Shown piece by piece: positions 54,596 to 64,000 of a stretch of DNA of 64,000 nucleotides. Under the pieces are notes generated by a model that was not told the DNA's origin, did no database searches, and saw only the letters and a list, made by a program, of their open reading frames with translations. Positions within the stretch are counted from its first letter, which is position 1. Each line of letters begins with the position of its first letter. Source of the DNA: Luzula sylvatica (Eukaryota; Streptophyta; Magnoliopsida; Poales; Juncaceae); contig OX326956.1 in assembly GCA_946800325.1 (NCBI GenBank), positions 19,620,667 to 19,684,666 on the forward strand. The letters are read 5' to 3'. A program made the position numbers and the translations under genes.

Positions 54596-55656
54596 AATAT
54601 ACATAATATACATTTTGTTGAGGTAACACGGTTTTTAAAGCAAAATACGGTTTTCTAAAGCAAGAACCTTTGACTATCATGTAAGGTCTAGAAACGCTCG
54701 TAATTGGATTCTTAATAACAGGAAAGTGAGAGTAGCACTCACATAATGGAAAGAAACTTGACAAACAAGAGATTAATTGAAACGGCGCACAAGATGGAGT
54801 GAAAATGGAGAAACTCGAAACTTGGATGAAATTCTTCTTTTGATCTTGTCAACTCGCACAACTCAACCTCCTGAAAATTATGGCACTTTTCGTGTTGCGA
54901 AATCTCCTCTTTTCCTTGATTTTTCCTCCTTTTCTCTCTTCTTTTTCTTAGGGTTTCATGAGTGTTTGGATGCCATGGATGGAGATGAATCTCTCTATGG
55001 ATATGACCAAATAAGAGATAGTGAAATTGCACATTACATGCATACCCTCCAAACTTACATATTTGCAAACTATTCAATTTACATCTATATGAGGTTTATT
55101 TTGCAAACTCTATTATTAGTATTATTAATGGTTTGATCATTTTGCAAATAAGACCCTATAATATATTTATTTAAATAACTCATAAATATGTAATTACGGC
55201 TATACCCTTTCGAAAACTTTGACACATAAGAACTCGGTTTTGATCGTTGGAAGAGTTATATATTTAATATGGGTCTTATATTATGAGATTTTAGGAATAA
55301 TAATCTACAAATATCAAAACTCTATTTTTGATATTTATTACACTTTTCAAACTTTCCATATAATTTTCTAGTCTGTTTGTAGAGCAGGTCCACTCTTCCG
55401 GCAAAGTTGTTTGATGTATCAATATCGGGGGAGCATGTGTCTTGCGTATTATTAGGCGTCATGTAGCTTTTGTTGACTTGTTTGATGTTATTGAAAGCAA
55501 CAACCGAGCTACTGATGATTTTATTTAAGTGTGATTAATAGGAATACAACATATACATATTCGTTTTCAAGAGTTTCAGTTCTTACCGGCTATGATCGTA
55601 ATACATGTTCGTTCTGCGCAAGAAATATTTTTCTACACGGAAACAATCAGTATTCC
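54596..55656. other. Unassigned region, no supported gene
   Basis: Short frames on both strands overlap (54777-55136 plus and 54739-55077 minus), and neither shows a recognisable domain. The last part (55390-55656) lies internal to the LTR that starts at 55672 and is probably its element's 5' leader. Confidence 0.45.
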
Positions 55657-55671
55657 GTCTCTGATACCACT
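55657..55671 (-). other. Primer-binding site of another copia element
   Basis: On the minus strand, AGTGGTATCAGAGAC directly follows a CAACA LTR end, complementary to Met-tRNA. Confidence 0.78.
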
Positions 55672-55990
55672 TGTTGTCCCGAGATGTCCTAGAGGGTGGG
55701 TGAATAAACTGATACTTGGAATTTCTAAACTTGATTATTATTATGTTACTACATGATCATTTTTTCGGTATTTTTCGAATAGTTGTGTTAATTAACAAAC
55801 ATACTTGAAATAAATAATTGTATATTATGCTTAATAAATAAAGAAATAAATAAATAAAAACATATTCAATAAAAATAAATAAAGAAAAGAAGAAAATAAA
55901 TGTATGATCAAAGAAATAAAGAAAAGAATGAAATGAAAGTACTATAAGGTAAATTACAGTAAAGTGATATGGGCGTATTTTGACACATAT
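55672..55990 (-). mobile_element. LTR remnant adjoining the primer site (outer end not located)
   Basis: On plus it starts TGTTGTCCCGAGATGTCCTA then GAGGGTGGGTGAATAAAC, the layout of the inner ends of the SIRE-like LTRs (TGTTGGTTAATTCTAACCTA then GAGGGGGG). The rest is AT-rich. The far terminus is not identified, so the right limit is arbitrary. Confidence 0.55.
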
Positions 55991-57590
55991 TTTGGTATTA
56001 AAACATGAAAATTAAATAATAAATAATTACAAAATCATGCTATAATCTTCATATTAAACAATTCTTGATGCAAATACTTTAATGTGTGACTTGTGTTTAT
56101 TTCATGTTAAAAAGACCAAATTTCTAAATTGCAAGCCCATGGATACATTTCTCTCGTCGAGATGATCAATTTGGATATAAATTTCATGCAATTTGACGAA
56201 GGAACGAGAAAGATATTAGGGTTTTTCCCTAACGAGTCACAAACCTATACAAAATCATAACCCCATTACACCAATGACCACAAAAAATCAGAACACCAAA
56301 TCATGACAACCCATTAGACTCTCTGCACCAAGAACAACAAAGATTCCGAGTTGACTCATTACACCACGAGATTCAAAGTTAATCATCAAATCTCATCAGA
56401 CGATTTCCTGTGACTGTTCAATCATGTAGCATGTAGTGAAGACCAATTTCCCCTCTCACACTTTCTAGCCACATGAGTGGCTACACCATTCTCTTCACAT
56501 AATTAGTTCTGTCGGATATTGATGTGCTGGATTTTATGGTTTAAATTGAATCTTGATTTGTTGGAATGTTATTTTCCAAGATTTAATTGTAACTTCTTTT
56601 ACCCTATTTTCCAACAAACTAGTTTCTTGAAATCTTGAAGTTTTGGAATTTATTATATAAGGGAGTTATTGAATAACAATTCTACTTTTTCTTACTATCC
56701 AAAGAATGAATTTTTGTGGTACTTTGAAATTCGAGATTTTGATGAATTTTGAGTAGATTAATTTGGGGATTTGATGTTTTAATTGTTTGATAATTATAGA
56801 AATCAATTTTAGTGATTAAATAAATCTTTCCATTGAATTGATTGTGCAATTATTGATTGAAAATTAATTGGGGAAATAATTTGGTTTATAAATAATTTCA
56901 CTAATTTTGATTTTATCATTTTAATGCTTGAATCAATAATCAATAATTAATGATCTATGATTATTTTGTTGATTTGAGTAAGGTTTTTCATGAATAGAAT
57001 TTTGATGAGTTTAAATATTTTGTTTATAAATGTTTAAATAAAACTTAGTTTTTGTTCTTGATTTTTGTGATTATTAATTGGTCTATAATTAATAATCACC
57101 CTTGCAATTGATTTTATCCTTGTGAAAATTCTAGATCTTCAAATAGTTACAACATCATTTTTTTCAATTTTTACATCAAGGAAAACAATTATATTTTGCA
57201 ATTTTTTATTTTATTTTGATATTTTTTTTCTTGTTTTTTGTTTGATATTTTCTTGAACTTTTGTGTTGCCATTTTTCCCCTCATCAATATACCCTTTTGT
57301 TTTGTGTTAAATAACCTTCAAGATCCAAATAATTGAATTGTGAACTCTTGATAATTTTGTGAAACACTTGACCATTGATAATCTTGCTTGTGGATTAAGA
57401 AAGTTGTGAGAAAAATCTATACTGAATCTATTAATTTGAATCGATGTCACATCTCCTTGTGAACGATACCTTGACTTGCCATTATATTCGTTAAAGTTTA
57501 GGAATTAATAAATAATTTTTAAGACTCGTGAATTAGAACACACATTGTTAAAATCTGGCGAAGCGAGATTGGCCTAACTCCGAGGGCTGC
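55991..57590. other. AT-rich non-coding stretch
   Basis: No gene, element end or RNA is supported. Long TTGATTTT- and AATAATTAAT-like runs dominate. Confidence 0.5.
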
Positions 57591-57597
57591 GTGTTAT

Positions 57598-58029
57598 GTG
57601 CTCAATCAAGAGAAAATTGCAATCATCTATTTCGAACCTGTTTTTTCACACTCAGAATCTGGGGGCGTTTGTCTTCCACTTTCCCCTTCTACCCTTGATC
57701 GGGGTCTACCATTCTTCAGTTCTGGGAGGCCAACAAAATGCGAGGCAACAAGATTCATAATGTCCGGTGAGGAGTACTATGGGCGGCGACGGCGACGATA
57801 TGGAATCTTTGGAAAGAAAGAAATCGACGTGTTTTCTCACAGAAGTTCATTTCCATTGAGGCGCTACTCATCTTCATCAAAGCCGATTTTCACAGGTGGC
57901 TGTTACACTGTTAATGGCAGCCCCATGTCTTTCTTTTTTCACTTCATATCCTGGACTCAATTCAATGCCTGTTCTTTTGTTCCTTGTCGAGTATGCATGT
58001 TATCATCTATTTCTTCATGTCTTTGCTAG
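57598..58029 (+). CDS. Hypothetical ORF, 143 codons
   Basis: A single frame in locally less AT-rich sequence. An internal ATG at 57760 gives MSGEEYYGRRRRRYGIFGKK, an arginine-rich start, followed by serine-rich and aromatic-rich sequence. Possible donor (CGAGTATGC, near 57988) and acceptor (TTGTGCAG, near 58047) sites hint at an exon. I recognise no family, and neither a long partner frame nor a promoter is visible. It may be a relic exon or chance. Confidence 0.25.
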   Translation: MLNQEKIAIIYFEPVFSHSESGGVCLPLSPSTLDRGLPFFSSGRPTKCEATRFIMSGEEYYGRRRRRYGIFGKKEIDVFSHRSSFPLRRYSSSSKPIFTGGCYTVNGSPMSFFFHFISWTQFNACSFVPCRVCMLSSISSCLC

Positions 58030-58059
58030 GCTAGTCTATTGTGCAGGATAGTACTAATT

Positions 58060-58888
58060 GGTTGTAAGGTTTCATTTGGTGGATCCACTCTTGTAATTAA
58101 GACACTCCTTAAATTTTATTTTTTAATATTAAATGAGTGACCGCTTCTGGCCTCCTCCTTCAAAAAATATATAATCCACCCGAAATTTACTAATTGCATT
58201 CAGAACATGACGGAAATGCCGACTAACGGTCTCGGTTGACCGTATGAAATTTCTTGCAATAATCCGATTTCTCATACAGTTATACTGTGAGCTATCACAT
58301 GGAGAAATATGGCCATTTGTTCTTCGAAAGTTACAAATAAGGTATCCCCCATCAACCTTTTACTCTTCCTGATATCGCATAACCCAAAAAAAACAGTCAT
58401 TCTCATTCGAGTCATAGCAACACACCAAACATCTCAGACTCGTGAATCACACATATTATATATGAATTTCTTATAGAATGTCTCTTTTCTATTATATGTG
58501 GAGGAATTTTGCTTGATTCACATTTACTTTGATGTTCTTCGAGAAGCTTCAAAATGATAAAACTGTCGATTTACGAATTCAAATATGGATTCAAATAGAA
58601 TTTCTAATAAACAAAACTCTCTCCAATTATAATAAACTCTTACACGTCTTTTTGTGTTTTACTGAATTGATGAATTGCTAAACATCTAAGGCATATTTAT
58701 AGGCTCAATAAACTTGGAATACAAGGTACTACAAAACTTGTCCAAAACTTATTTCCTAAATTACTTTCATTATAATAGAACTTGCTATAAAATTATTTTC
58801 TAAATTACTTTCCTTAGAATATAACTTTCCTTAAAATTATTTGGGCAAATTAAGCTTGATAACTTAATTCGGGCTTGGCTTATCAACA
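58060..58888 (-). mobile_element. Probable minus-strand LTR remnant ending TTATCAACA
   Basis: A minus-strand TATA box (TATTTATAGGC on plus, near 58698), AT-rich U3-like sequence to its right and an end at TTATCAACA (58880-58888) resemble an LTR. I could not find the inner end, primer site or coding region. The left limit is arbitrary. Confidence 0.35.
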
Positions 58889-59282
58889 AAAACCAGCACC
58901 CGTAGTGCTCGAAACAGCTGCCCATTGTTCCTCGTTTAACATCGTGAAATCTACATATAAATCGCACAAATTAAATTCAATTCATTAATACTTGATGTTT
59001 GAGTTTGTAAGAAGGGTCATTTACTAGATCAATGGAAAGAAACAAAACAAAAAGCAGCTCAACTAAAATAAAACAAGATCGGCTCATTTATTTGTCCAGG
59101 ACTAGTACCAATTTATACTAACACATGAATACAATATTATTCATTGTTCATGTTTATTGGAACCTTTAAATTATTGCTTTCAAAAGTATTTATTACTGAA
59201 ATTGTTGTTCGAATTTACTCCATAAAAATAATATCTTTAATACATGATAATTTGAGCATCTGATTCATGCATATGCGTAATT

Positions 59283-59509
59283 GGTACTTCTTGCAAAAAA
59301 AAAGATACCGGTACTGCAATTGATTAAGATACCGGTACTGCAATTGATTCTTTATTTGTTACTTTAATTGGTACTTTAATTAAGAATACCAATACACCAA
59401 CAAATTCATCTACTTTAATTGGTACTTTAGTTAGTGGATAATGCTTTAGACACACACACTTTCATCCAGTACTTTAATTGGTACTTCATTTAGTGAATAA
59501 TACTTTAGA
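59283..59509. repeat. Short direct repeats around GTACTTTAATTGGTACTT
   Basis: ACCGGTACTGCAATTGATT occurs twice near 59308-59347, and ACTTTAATTGGTACTTTA-type units recur at 59354, 59411 and 59471 and on the far side of the next element at 62196. The last bases (TACTTTAGA, 59501-59509) look like one half of a 9-bp target duplication. Confidence 0.7.
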
Positions 59510-61503
59510 GAAGGATTTCTCAAGTTTTGTAAGATTATTATCAAAATACACAAGCATTGAAATTAATTTGAAAAATACACAATATAAAGGAGTTTGAAAC
59601 TCCGCTAAAATCATAAATGACGGAATTGAAGACTCTGCCATTTATTTAACCATTGGATGGGAATTGGGTGTTAATTAAGAATGTTTATTTCGTAATTTAA
59701 TTATAAATTTGGTGGAGTCCAGGATTCCACCAAATTCCGAAGCGCATAATTAATGTGGCAGAGTCTCCAACTCCTCCATTCCGTCAAATTCCGCCAAATA
59801 CATCCATTCTACAAATAGCTAAATAAAACAATAACGAAGGTACATTATTTCTAAAAACAAACAAATCAAAGATACATGAATTGTAATAAATTACAATTCT
59901 AAACTAATTAAAAACATGCATACACGACAAATACTACGTTCTACATATTCTAGCGGTTCTGTCTAGATCCTTCACAAAAGTTGGGGGACATGATATTTAG
60001 GGCCGCGGTGTTCGGTATTTCATTGCCATCTCCATCCAACTGGGGAATGATATAAAATGGACACGGATCCCTAATGTACCAACCGTTCACGTTAGGGTGT
60101 AGTCCGTAAGTCCTCCTCAAACTCTGTCCAGATAGTATGTTATCGCTTTTAATTGGCCGCAAAAACATGTTCTCAATTGGTAATTCTATCATGAAATGCA
60201 GGCATATCCTTGTGATTAGACTCTCATACATACATCACTCATGTGAGTCTTTATGATATATGAGATGTTGATTCGTTTATCTAAATGCCATACGTGACAT
60301 AATATGTGAGCATTCAAAAGATTTATTTGATAATCTCTATGTGGAACAACAATGCGGTCAATTATATCGAACATAGCCCGAATGCTTGGGTAAAAGAAAT
60401 TGGGATGCATGTCATTTCCATCTCTCATGACATGCCTCATTATTTTGCGATGTTCTATTAAGGAAATACTTGGACTAAGAAGTGGACTAACACCCGCATA
60501 TTCCTCCTCTCCCAAATCTACTAACATGAACAAATCCTCAAGTAAATCTTGGGACAAGACGATTTCGTGTCCAAATAGGTAAGACGTAAAATTCCTCTGA
60601 ACATCCAAGTTCCCGTTCGCATAGAATAAACGCACAACGGTTTCGTAATACGGGTGATCCACAAGTATTAAGTCATTCATATTCCAATGATTAAGACAAT
60701 GTTGTAATTCTTCCGTAATAAAATTGACGTGTGGGTTCGGTGGTTGGGGGGTAGTAAAATAGAAACATGGAATGACAGAACGACCTTTTAAATAGAACAA
60801 AATAACAATTAAATCATCTCATCAACATCTGCCCTACCATGTGAACTCTATACCCTATTTACTGAACCCTACACTATGTAATAAATAAGTTCTTGTATTT
60901 TTGTGACAGCGTAAGGTCTTATCACTCTTCTTCTTTTCTGAAAAAAATTGATTCCTATTTATTTTTACAGTCATGTGTATTATCATTCTTTATCTTTTCA
61001 GAAATTTTGTCATGACTACAATAAATTACAATTTAAACTTAATTAATATTTACATTTCTACAATTTAATTCAATATGAATTATTTTTTTTACACATACAC
61101 ATTTTCAATTTTACATTCGTACAATTCTAATTTCTCAAAATAAACAAAAACTATATACTGCTCCATTCTTATGCAACAATAACATAAACTATACTCACAT
61201 AAAATATACACAACATAAACTATACTCAACATTCTCAAAATACAACTGAAATAAACTATACTCTTAATTTTGGCCGAATTACGAATTCCGCCAGATTACC
61301 CATCCTAAATAAGATTCATCTCAAGATTAATATTTCAGTTAATAATTAAATCATGGCGGAGTTACTAATTCTGCCATTTTTGATTTTGGCGGAGTTTGAA
61401 ACTCCTTCATTGTGTATTTTCCAAATTAACTTATAAAACATGTGTAATAGATGTGTATTTTCTAAATTAACTTATAAAACATGGATAATAGAGAAAATTC
61501 TTC
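59510..61503. mobile_element. Mutator-like element (1,994 bp) carrying an ORF3-family gene
   Basis: The left end (GAAGGATTTCTC onward) and the reverse complement of the right end (GAAGAATTTTCTC onward) form a long imperfect inverted repeat of about 130-155 bp, sharing AAAATACACAAT, AAGGAGTTT.AAACTCCGC and AAATCA.AAATG.C. Flanks TACTTTAGA (59501-59509) and TGCTTTAGA (61504-61512) match at 8 of 9 bases, the duplication length typical of Mutator-like elements. There is no MULE transposase. The only coding sequence is the ORF3-like gene on the minus strand. The superfamily call rests on long terminal repeats and duplication length. Confidence 0.7.
59950..60800 (-). pseudogene. ORF3-family homologue inside the Mutator-like element, one frameshift
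   Basis: Two overlapping minus-strand frames (60800-60216, 194 codons; 60231-59950, 93 codons) give one protein if joined across a single frame change near 60225. Order and motifs match ORF3 of elements 1 and 2: VVRLFYANGN, TSYLFGHEIV, LCHVWHLDKRINISYIIKTHM, then SLITRICLHFMIELPIE and LRRTYGLHPNVNGWYI. It lacks the basic patch and DLYxHL tail. Divergence from both retrotransposon copies is high, so it is not a recent transfer from either. It may be a captured gene or a separate branch living in DNA transposons. Confidence 0.75.
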
Positions 61504-61513
61504 TGCTTTAGAC

Positions 61514-62168
61514 CAATGTTACAGATATGGCATATCGCTTACAGATCGGTCAGTCGCCGATAAGAGATATGACCGACATAGCGGATTCATAGCGGAAAAT
61601 ATCAGTGGTATAGCGGTGTTGTACTTTTTAATATTAATATATTAAATTGATTATTATAACATTAATTTATATTGAGTTTCTTAAACTAATTTAAATTTTA
61701 CATGACTAATATTCAAAATTCAATAATACACATAAATTTCAAGTTAAACTAAAGATACATTTAAAATTATAACATAAAATTTACAAATAATACAATAAAC
61801 TAAACCACAAAATCGTGTTCATTAATCATCGGTGTGCGGGTGCTCCCAATGAAAATCTAACCTCGTCCCGATCAAAATCGATTTCATTTCCGACAAAAAA
61901 TATTAGATAAACCAAGAAAGAGATGGAAATAACTGGGCCAAAAATATTAATGAAAATTGTTAAAAGATGGGTCAGCCCAAAATAATATTCAAAATAAATT
62001 ATGTTTTAAATCCAAATCGGTTCAAATCGGTCAAAATATCGGCCCATATCGGTCCGTGTATCGATCGACCAATTTACTCAACCGATACGGGACATATCTT
62101 AACGGAACGGGCACTGATTAGAGATATGAAACCGACATACCGGTCCATAAATGATATTTAGAACACTG
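61514..62168. mobile_element. Non-autonomous hAT element, 655 bp
   Basis: A perfect 8-bp target duplication CTTTAGAC (61506-61513 and 62169-62176). Ends CAATGTTACAGATATGG and, reverse-complemented, CAGTGTTCTAAATATC share a CARTGTT terminus. Subterminal zones are rich in CCGATA, CGGTC and GCGG motifs on both sides. No transposase frame. It inserted into the right-hand target duplication of the Mutator-like element. Confidence 0.82.
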
Positions 62169-62376
62169 CTTTAGACACACACACTTTCATCCGGTACTTT
62201 AATTGGTACTTTTTTAGAAATACATTAATTGGTAAATGAAGTCCCCAGTGTCCTCTTAAAATATTAGAATCGTCAACATTTAATTTCAGAGTACAGAGTG
62301 AAATATCTCTAAGCCGAAAACCCTCCAAATTCCTTAAAACATCATAAGCATAGAAGTAAAAGCTCGAGTTCTTTCA

Positions 62377-62454
62377 ATGGGGACGAGAGGGAAAGGTGGC
62401 ACGGATTTCGACTTGAGCGACGTTGTTCTTTCTTGGTCTGTAGAAGATTTATAA
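62377..62454 (+). pseudogene. Possible first-exon fragment of a SEN1/MAA3-like RNA helicase gene
   Basis: The ATG at 62377 opens 25 codons, MGTRGKGGTDFDLSDVVLSW then SVEDL, followed by a stop. Plant SEN1-like helicases begin with a similar D-LVFSWSLEDI segment, and upstream sequence (AAACCCT, adenine-rich leader) resembles a 5' UTR. The match is short, so the assignment is tentative. Similarity ends after GAAGAT, where AT-rich, transposon-like sequence starts, so the gene was probably cut by an insertion or this is a captured fragment. Confidence 0.35.
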
Positions 62455-62499
62455 TTTAATACATTCCTTGATTAATTTGCCTAAACAAGCAATCAAACA

Positions 62500-63829
62500 A
62501 CAATTTACCAACCCCCTTATTTTGGACCCATCTTTATGAAATTTTCTCATGCCACCTCATCACAACTAATACCACATCATCACAATTATTTCAACCATTA
62601 GATTATGATACGTGGCAATATATGAACCATAGATTAACCTTTGGTTTTGTGTGATTATGTTTTATTTGTAGATATTTATGTGTAACTTATTTTACACATA
62701 GTTTTAAGCAATTTTAGAAGGTCACGTCACCTTACATTGATGACGTGTCAAAATATTATTTGTTAGGTTCATGTTGGACCAGTTGCATTTGATTTTGAAT
62801 TTTTTCACAATATGTTACATGATCAATTGTGAATACAAATAGAATGTGAAGAGTTTAAATATCTAACAGTAATAAATTAATATATAATATCATAAAACAT
62901 ACATCAAATATTGTTAGTATTTTCATAATATAATTTAAAAAAATTAAGAAATATTTTCGCTTGAATTGTATCTTTATTTTGAGATCCATATTATCATATA
63001 TTTAATATTTTTCTCTAACTTAAAATTATGAAAACAAGTATGTAAAAAAATATATAAAAATAAATATAATTACATTAATGACTTGTAAACCTAATAATAA
63101 TTATTTTTAAAAACTATAATTGAAAAAAATTGCACATACGACTAAGTATGTTATTATCATATAGTCAATATTTTTCTCTAACTTAAAATTATGAAAACAA
63201 TTATGTAAAAAAAAAATATAAAAAAAAATATAATTACATCAATGACTTGTAATCCTAATTATTATTATTTTTATACATATAATTGAAAAAAATTGCACAT
63301 CCTAATTATTATTATTATTTTTAAAACAATTATGTTATATTTGTATTTTGACTTAAAACAGTTTCATGTTAATCTTTAAAAAAAATAATAAAAGATATTT
63401 ATTTACTAAACACAAATAATTTCTTTAATTTATATAATATTTTTCAATAATAAACATGAAACATAAAATGTATCAGATACAAATAATTTTTTTAAACTTT
63501 TACAATGTTATTATTCTTAATTTTAGATATGAAAATTTAAAATATCATATGGTTTTGATTTGTGTTTATGTCCATGATTGTTGTTTTATTATTTTATAGT
63601 GACATGTATTATTTTTTGTATGTATTGCGTTAAAATACTAAATAAATATTTCGCAATGTGTCATATTAAAAAATAGTATAATAATTTTGTCATCATCAAA
63701 CTTCCTTAATCAATATGATATTTATTTTCATAAAGTCTTATATTTGATCCCGAAAAATCATAACTATATATTATGTGTATGATAAAACAAATGAAACAAA
63801 ACCGCCGCGAAGCGCGGGTAATCTCCTAG
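62500..63829 (+). mobile_element. Probable Helitron with 3' hairpin and CTAG end
   Basis: The 3' end has a perfect hairpin (CCGCG, loop AAG, CGCGG; 63805-63817) 8 bp before CTAG (63826-63829), followed by T, the classic Helitron terminus and target base. The interior is AT-rich with ACGTGGCA and GACGTGTCA motifs and no helicase frame. The 5' end is not certain: a TACCAACCCCCTTATTTTGG string near 62502 recurs at the very end of the window (63980-64000), so the family's left part probably starts near there. Confidence 0.6.
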
Positions 63830-64000
63830 TTAATACAATTTCCTACATTTTACTTTTCTTCTAGGTTTCTTGATTTTGAAATCTTCATTACTAAAAATTA
63901 TCAATCCTAAACTAGAAATTTGTTTTGTATCCAAACTAGCCTGTCTCTTGAACCGATTATACAAAATCGGTATATTATTTACCAACCCCATTATTTTGGA
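63830..64000. other. Flank of the Helitron and start of another repeat copy
   Basis: A unique AT-rich flank, then ATTTACCAACCCCATTATTT at about 63977 to the window end, the same string as at 62500. A related element probably continues beyond the window. Confidence 0.5.

Noticed and set aside
54739..55136. Overlapping plus and minus frames of 112-119 codons
   Set aside because: No recognisable domain on either strand and low-complexity composition. They probably lie in old LTR sequence.
1..64000. tRNA, rRNA or other structured RNA genes
   Set aside because: I scanned for tRNA A/B-box patterns and cloverleafs by eye and found none. The Met-tRNA-like strings are retrotransposon primer sites.

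Overview
The window is plant nuclear DNA, most likely from a eudicot. It has AT-rich intergenic sequence, chromoviral Ty3/gypsy and Ty1/copia LTR retrotransposons, hAT, CACTA, Mutator-like and Helitron ends, and primer-binding sites complementary to plant initiator Met-tRNA. I see no intact ordinary host gene. Host-derived material is limited to pseudogene or exon fragments: a calcium-dependent protein kinase remnant near 21.8-22.2 kb, a possible SEN1-like helicase first exon at 62.4 kb, and two unidentified exon-like pieces at 18.4 and 19.6 kb. The species cannot be determined from the sequence.

Layout. 0-2.7 kb: 3' half of a Ty3/gypsy chromovirus polyprotein and its LTR. 2.99-3.19 kb: a 200-N assembly gap. 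3.19-16.84 kb: a very large minisatellite whose monomer is a 15-base core (TTGCAGATTTTTAAC and variants) plus a C-tract of variable length. Blocks repeat at about 1.9-2.0 kb and again at about 5.3 kb, and one small block is inverted. 16.8-23.3 kb: AT-rich DNA with a MITE, microsatellites, a 1,251-bp hAT element with a perfect 8-bp target duplication, the CDPK pseudogene, a CACTA end and a displaced piece of the minisatellite. 23.3-51.25 kb: a retrotransposon nest built on SIRE/Maximus-like copia elements. 51.25-59.5 kb: old LTR debris. 59.5-62.2 kb: a Mutator-like element carrying a relative of the retrotransposons' third ORF, with a hAT element inserted at its edge. 62.2-64 kb: a truncated exon and a Helitron 3' end.

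The nest. An old SIRE-like LTR (31.5-33.0 and 50.97-51.25 kb) is split by a Tnt1/TORK-like copia element (33,000-50,974, minus strand). That element is split by a SIRE-like element (33,881-47,410, plus strand), which carries a 975-bp solo LTR inside its RNase H region. To the left, a second SIRE-like element on the minus strand (23,578-31,399) has gag and a third ORF but no pol.

The most interesting theme is the third ORF. Two SIRE-like elements carry an intact ORF of about 430-450 codons where an envelope-like gene would sit, yet it has no signal peptide or membrane segment and does have basic KRKR patches. A third, divergent copy sits inside a DNA transposon. In both retrotransposons, dense family-specific palindromes (cores around CGTTCGAACG) lie immediately upstream of the LTR TATA box and again upstream of ORF3. 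I infer a possible self-regulatory system, in which an element-encoded nuclear factor and its own binding-site arrays control both the LTR promoter and ORF3. This is a hypothesis from layout, not something the sequence proves.
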